NCBI GenBank assembly: GCA_012031335.1
Contig: JAAUTT010000007.1
Span: 1 to 19,914, forward strand
DNA: 19,914 nt
Reading direction: 5' to 3'
DNA from: Bacteroidales bacterium
GTDB lineage: Bacteria; Bacteroidota; Bacteroidia; Bacteroidales; JAAUTT01
Shown here: positions 17,301 to 19,914 of the stretch, piece after piece
How the letters are laid out: each line of letters begins with the position of its first letter
Numbering within the stretch: position 1 is the stretch's first letter
Position numbers and translations under genes: made by a program
Notes under the pieces: model-generated
Seen by the model: the letters and a program-made list of their open reading frames with translations, nothing else
What the model was told of the DNA's origin: nothing
Databases searched by the model: none

Positions 17301-19914
17301 CACAAACGGAAAAGCTGTTGATATATTCTCGTCAGTTGCAAACATCAATGTTACCGGAGGTACTTTAGGGATTATCCCTACCACAGGTACGAACGATGCC
17401 GATGCTTCAAATTACCTGATAACCTCAACTTCCCCTTTCGGAAATTTTACCATTAACCGGAGCGGAGGCTCTTCCAATGTGATGCTGAATAATTATTATT
17501 TAAAGGTGTTGAAAAATTTCAATTTAGAGTCGGGAACTTTTAACGCAAATAATTTAAACGTTAATATAGGAGGAAACTTCACTATTGCGAACGGTACAAC
17601 TTATACAACCGGAACCAATAAAACAGTATTTGACGGCTTAGGCAACCAGGTGTTTACCATCAATACAGCCAGTGCATTACCATTGCATAAACTCCATGTA
17701 AATAAAAGCAGTTCCGATATTTTGAATTTTGCAGGATCGCAGGGTGTGGTAAATATCGCCGATTCTCTACTGATTAGCGGAGGAAGGCTCAACGATAATG
17801 GCAAAACCATTCAGGTATCTGGAAATATTTTAAACTCAGGTACACATTTCGGTACAGGAAAAATTGTTCTAATAAGCGATAATAATCAATATATTTCAGG
17901 TAATGGATCGGGTTCGTTCACCAATATTGAACTAAATAAACCAGCCGCTGGAAATGTAAAAGCCATATCCACCAGCGATTTCGCTGTTGAAGGTACTTTA
18001 ACTTTTTCAGGAACAGGTAATAAACAGCTCTATATCCAGGGAAATAAAGTATCGTTAGGTGAAGATGCATTAATAACGGGGGCGAATGCAAACCGATATA
18101 TACAAACAAACGGACAGGCAGGCGATGGAGGATTAACCAAAACCTTTAGTGTATCTTCTGCTAGCTTTACATTTCCAATAGGTGCACCATCGACCCGCCA
18201 TGCAGGTGTAGCGAATTATTCACCGGCAAGTATTTCCATCAATGGCAGTCCTGCATCGTATGGTTCTGTTACAGTAGTTCCTGTAGGAATTGAACACCCC
18301 AATACAACCATTAAAGGTCGCAGCTTAACTTATTACTGGAGAGTAAAAACTGGTAATGGTTTTAATCTGGGTAGTGCTACCGTATCACAATCTTTTGTTT
18401 ATTCCGAAAACGACCTTGTTACCGGAACCGGAATTTCTGAAAACGAATATGTTCCTGCCCGGTACAATGTTTCAACCTATACATGGACAAAAGGCACCAG
18501 TGCCAGTATAGATGGAAGCTCCAATACAATTGGCAATCCCTGGTTAGCAAATACATCTTTTATCGAAGGAGATTATACGGCTGGGGATGATAACCCAACC
18601 AGTCCATTTGGAACTCCAACCAAATATTATAGCAGAATTAACGGTACTGCTCCTGGAAACGGGCTTTGGAGCAATGTAAACACATGGTCGCTTACCGGAC
18701 ACACCGGGGCTTCGGCAGGTTCGGTGCCTGGCGCTTCGGATATTGTAATTATCGGAGGTAAGGACTCTGTTTATCTGGCAACAAATAACACCACCATAAT
18801 ACCGATCCCAGAAGTTGTGCCAGTTTACAGATTGAAAAAGGTTCGGCACTTGATATCGGTTATAATCCATCCAGTAATTTAGGGATCGTATTGAATCACC
18901 CAAACGGTAACGGCAACTTTCGTTTAACAACCTCATGGAATTCCGGAAGCACCTTCCTTTTTCCATTAGGCGACTTCTCCGATTTCAACCAAAATCTCGG
19001 AACTACTGAATTATATTCTACGAACCCTGCTGCAGGAACTACCTATTGGTTACCCAATGGCATCGTTTCGTACGGGAATCTTATCCTTTCTCCTTTAGGA
19101 GGTTCAAACATAATTTTCCCTAACAACAACCTTTCGATTTTTGGCGACCTGATTACACGAGGACAAAATGCCGATTCCTGGTTTTGTCCAACCTGGGATA
19201 GCAATTACCCTACAGCTCCAACTGCACGTGTGGCTAAAACCATTACAATATTTGGCAATATGGATATTCAGGGAGGTGGTTTGATCTGGTACGGCAATGG
19301 AGCTATAACCCAGAATATCATTGTATATGGCGATGTTAAAGTGGCCCCGCTTGCATGTATTGATGTATGGAGCGGAGCCAGCAGTCAGAGCATTTCAATT
19401 GGCGGAGACCTGATTAACAATACCACCAACACATCTCCGGTTAGTACACGAAGTCAATGCGATTTCACCCTGTTACCAGTTACATTTTTTGGCAATACTT
19501 CTTCCTCGGTTTATAATACAACCAGCACACCCCTTACCATTTTCGACAAAGTTATTGTTAACAAGGGGAACTCTCAGGCAACAACCCTGACAATCAACAT
19601 AGGTGGAACCTTAACAACTCCAAACGACAACTGGTTAACCCTTCAAAACGGAACAGTCAGGTATATCAGAACAGGCAATTTTACTATAAGCAGGGGAACT
19701 TCATTTACCATTCCTTCAACGGCTGGATTATATCTTAATACGCCATCGAATGTATTCATTGCCAACTCCAATGTAAATGCCAACGACCTAATTCTAAGCG
19801 GAAAACTTACACTTATCAACGGCAATGTATTTATCGGGCAAACCACATACCCCAACAACAATAACGATATCGAATATACCGGAAGCGGTGTTGCTGCTCT
19901 GGATATTCAGGGAG
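14326..19914 (+). CDS. Giant repeat-rich surface protein (adhesin-like), 5' part; frameshift near 18798
   Basis: The ATG at 14326 gives MKRRFYSGII, then a hydrophobic signal core (FIIALLLFIFSGFTII) and a likely cut near KGQ, so the protein is exported. An alternative TTG lies two codons upstream. The rest, at least about 1840 residues, is Thr/Ser/Asn/Gly-rich beta-sheet sequence resembling beta-helix or filamentous adhesins (NLNVTGNTLLNSN, NGNIILGNNNITLSG, SINISGD-like patterns). A G-x-W...TW...P..D.V.I..G module recurs three times. The raw frame stops at 18882, but adding one A at 18798-18799 gives TTINTDPRSCASLQIEKGSA and an open frame to the window end, with continuing SIFGDLIT, TIFGNMDIQGGG and GDVKV repeats. 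The 3' end and any sorting domain lie outside. Type IX export is likely by analogy; the ligand is unknown. Confidence 0.85.
14464..14700 (+). repeat. W-TW module, copy 1
   Basis: Protein-level repeat directly after the signal peptide: NGDYRTNATGIWNWTTTANW, then a Pro/Gly linker, SVFILNNSVVNITT and LSINGGDQISSINITATGNL. The pattern G-x-W...(N/T)W, 20-30 residues, VxIxxxxxVxL, then a hydrophobic x-hydrophobic strand with GG is shared with copies at 15703 and 18625. Confidence 0.6.
15343..15900 (+). repeat. YW domain plus W-TW module, copy 2
   Basis: FYPTGSGGLYAPVDLSG, FRIRTVSGSLSGNYLSRYWN, FTYNQPEVQGLEMYY, YNPASVWQEA, and SNGNYTAGYP are followed by SYQTGNWDNASTWTTDPGG (W-TW part from 15703) and DRVVILPGRTVSLSSN. 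The same order of elements returns at 18172-18880, so this is a duplicated two-part unit, diverged at both DNA and protein level. Confidence 0.6.
18172..18880 (+). repeat. YW domain plus W-TW module, copy 3
   Basis: FPIGAPSTRHAGVANYSPAS, GRSLTYYWRVKTGNGF, FVYSENDLV, YNVSTYTWTKG and FIEGDYTAGDD match copy 2 in order. They are followed by YYSRINGTAPGNGLWSNVNT and WS, with VPGASDIVIIGGKDSVYL (W-TW part from 18625). The frameshift at 18798-18799 falls inside this copy; after repair it continues SLQIEKGSALDIGYNP. Confidence 0.6.

Noticed and set aside
1..19914. CRISPR arrays, tRNA or rRNA genes, insertion sequences, phage genes
   Set aside because: Looked for and not seen; the only regular DNA-level direct repeats are the 11-bp-phased units at 5849-5983, which are too short and gapless for CRISPR.

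Overview
The window reads as a Bacteroidota chromosome, probably an environmental Bacteroidales/Marinilabiliales-type genome. Supporting signs are PKD/Ig-like giant secreted proteins, a PorE-like TPR + PD40 protein with a SPOR-type end, perfect Bacteroidota -7 boxes (TAnnTTTG), almost no Shine-Dalgarno sequences and AT-rich spacers. The lineage is my inference; there is no rRNA or other marker gene here.

Layout. (1) 1-1350: the 3' end of a giant Ig/PKD-domain surface protein, closed by a strong hairpin. (2) 1524-3348: a PorE-like envelope protein, split by three single-base frameshifts. (3) 3408-5721, minus strand: an unknown small lipoprotein followed 8 bp later by the K+ transporter gene kup (three frameshifts). 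(4) 5722-6020: a divergent control region holding an 11-bp-phased array of CTTTATAC-like repeats. (5) 6021-14015: a complete kdpFABCDE operon, i.e. the high-affinity K+-pumping P-type ATPase plus its sensor kinase and response regulator; kdpB and kdpE are interrupted in the given sequence. (6) 14016-14325: a leader/promoter region. (7) 14326 to the window edge: the 5' part of a second giant surface protein (at least about 1860 residues), which continues past a frameshift near 18798.

How it works together. The centre is a potassium island: constitutive-type uptake (Kup) and inducible, ATP-driven uptake (Kdp) are transcribed divergently from one control region. KdpD and KdpE are encoded at the end of the operon and would be expected to act on the phased repeats upstream of kdpF. 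The flanking genes are cell-surface proteins of the kind exported by the type IX system.

Sequence quality is a theme. I count about 15 places where adding or removing one base, nearly always in a homopolymer run, restores a conserved protein reading. The corrected lengths of PorE-like, Kup, KdpB and KdpE all become multiples of three. This looks like consensus run-length error rather than gene decay, so I annotate whole genes and describe the breaks. I found no tRNA, rRNA, CRISPR, transposon or phage gene. The most interesting non-coding signal is the phased repeat array; I do not see a wholly new system.
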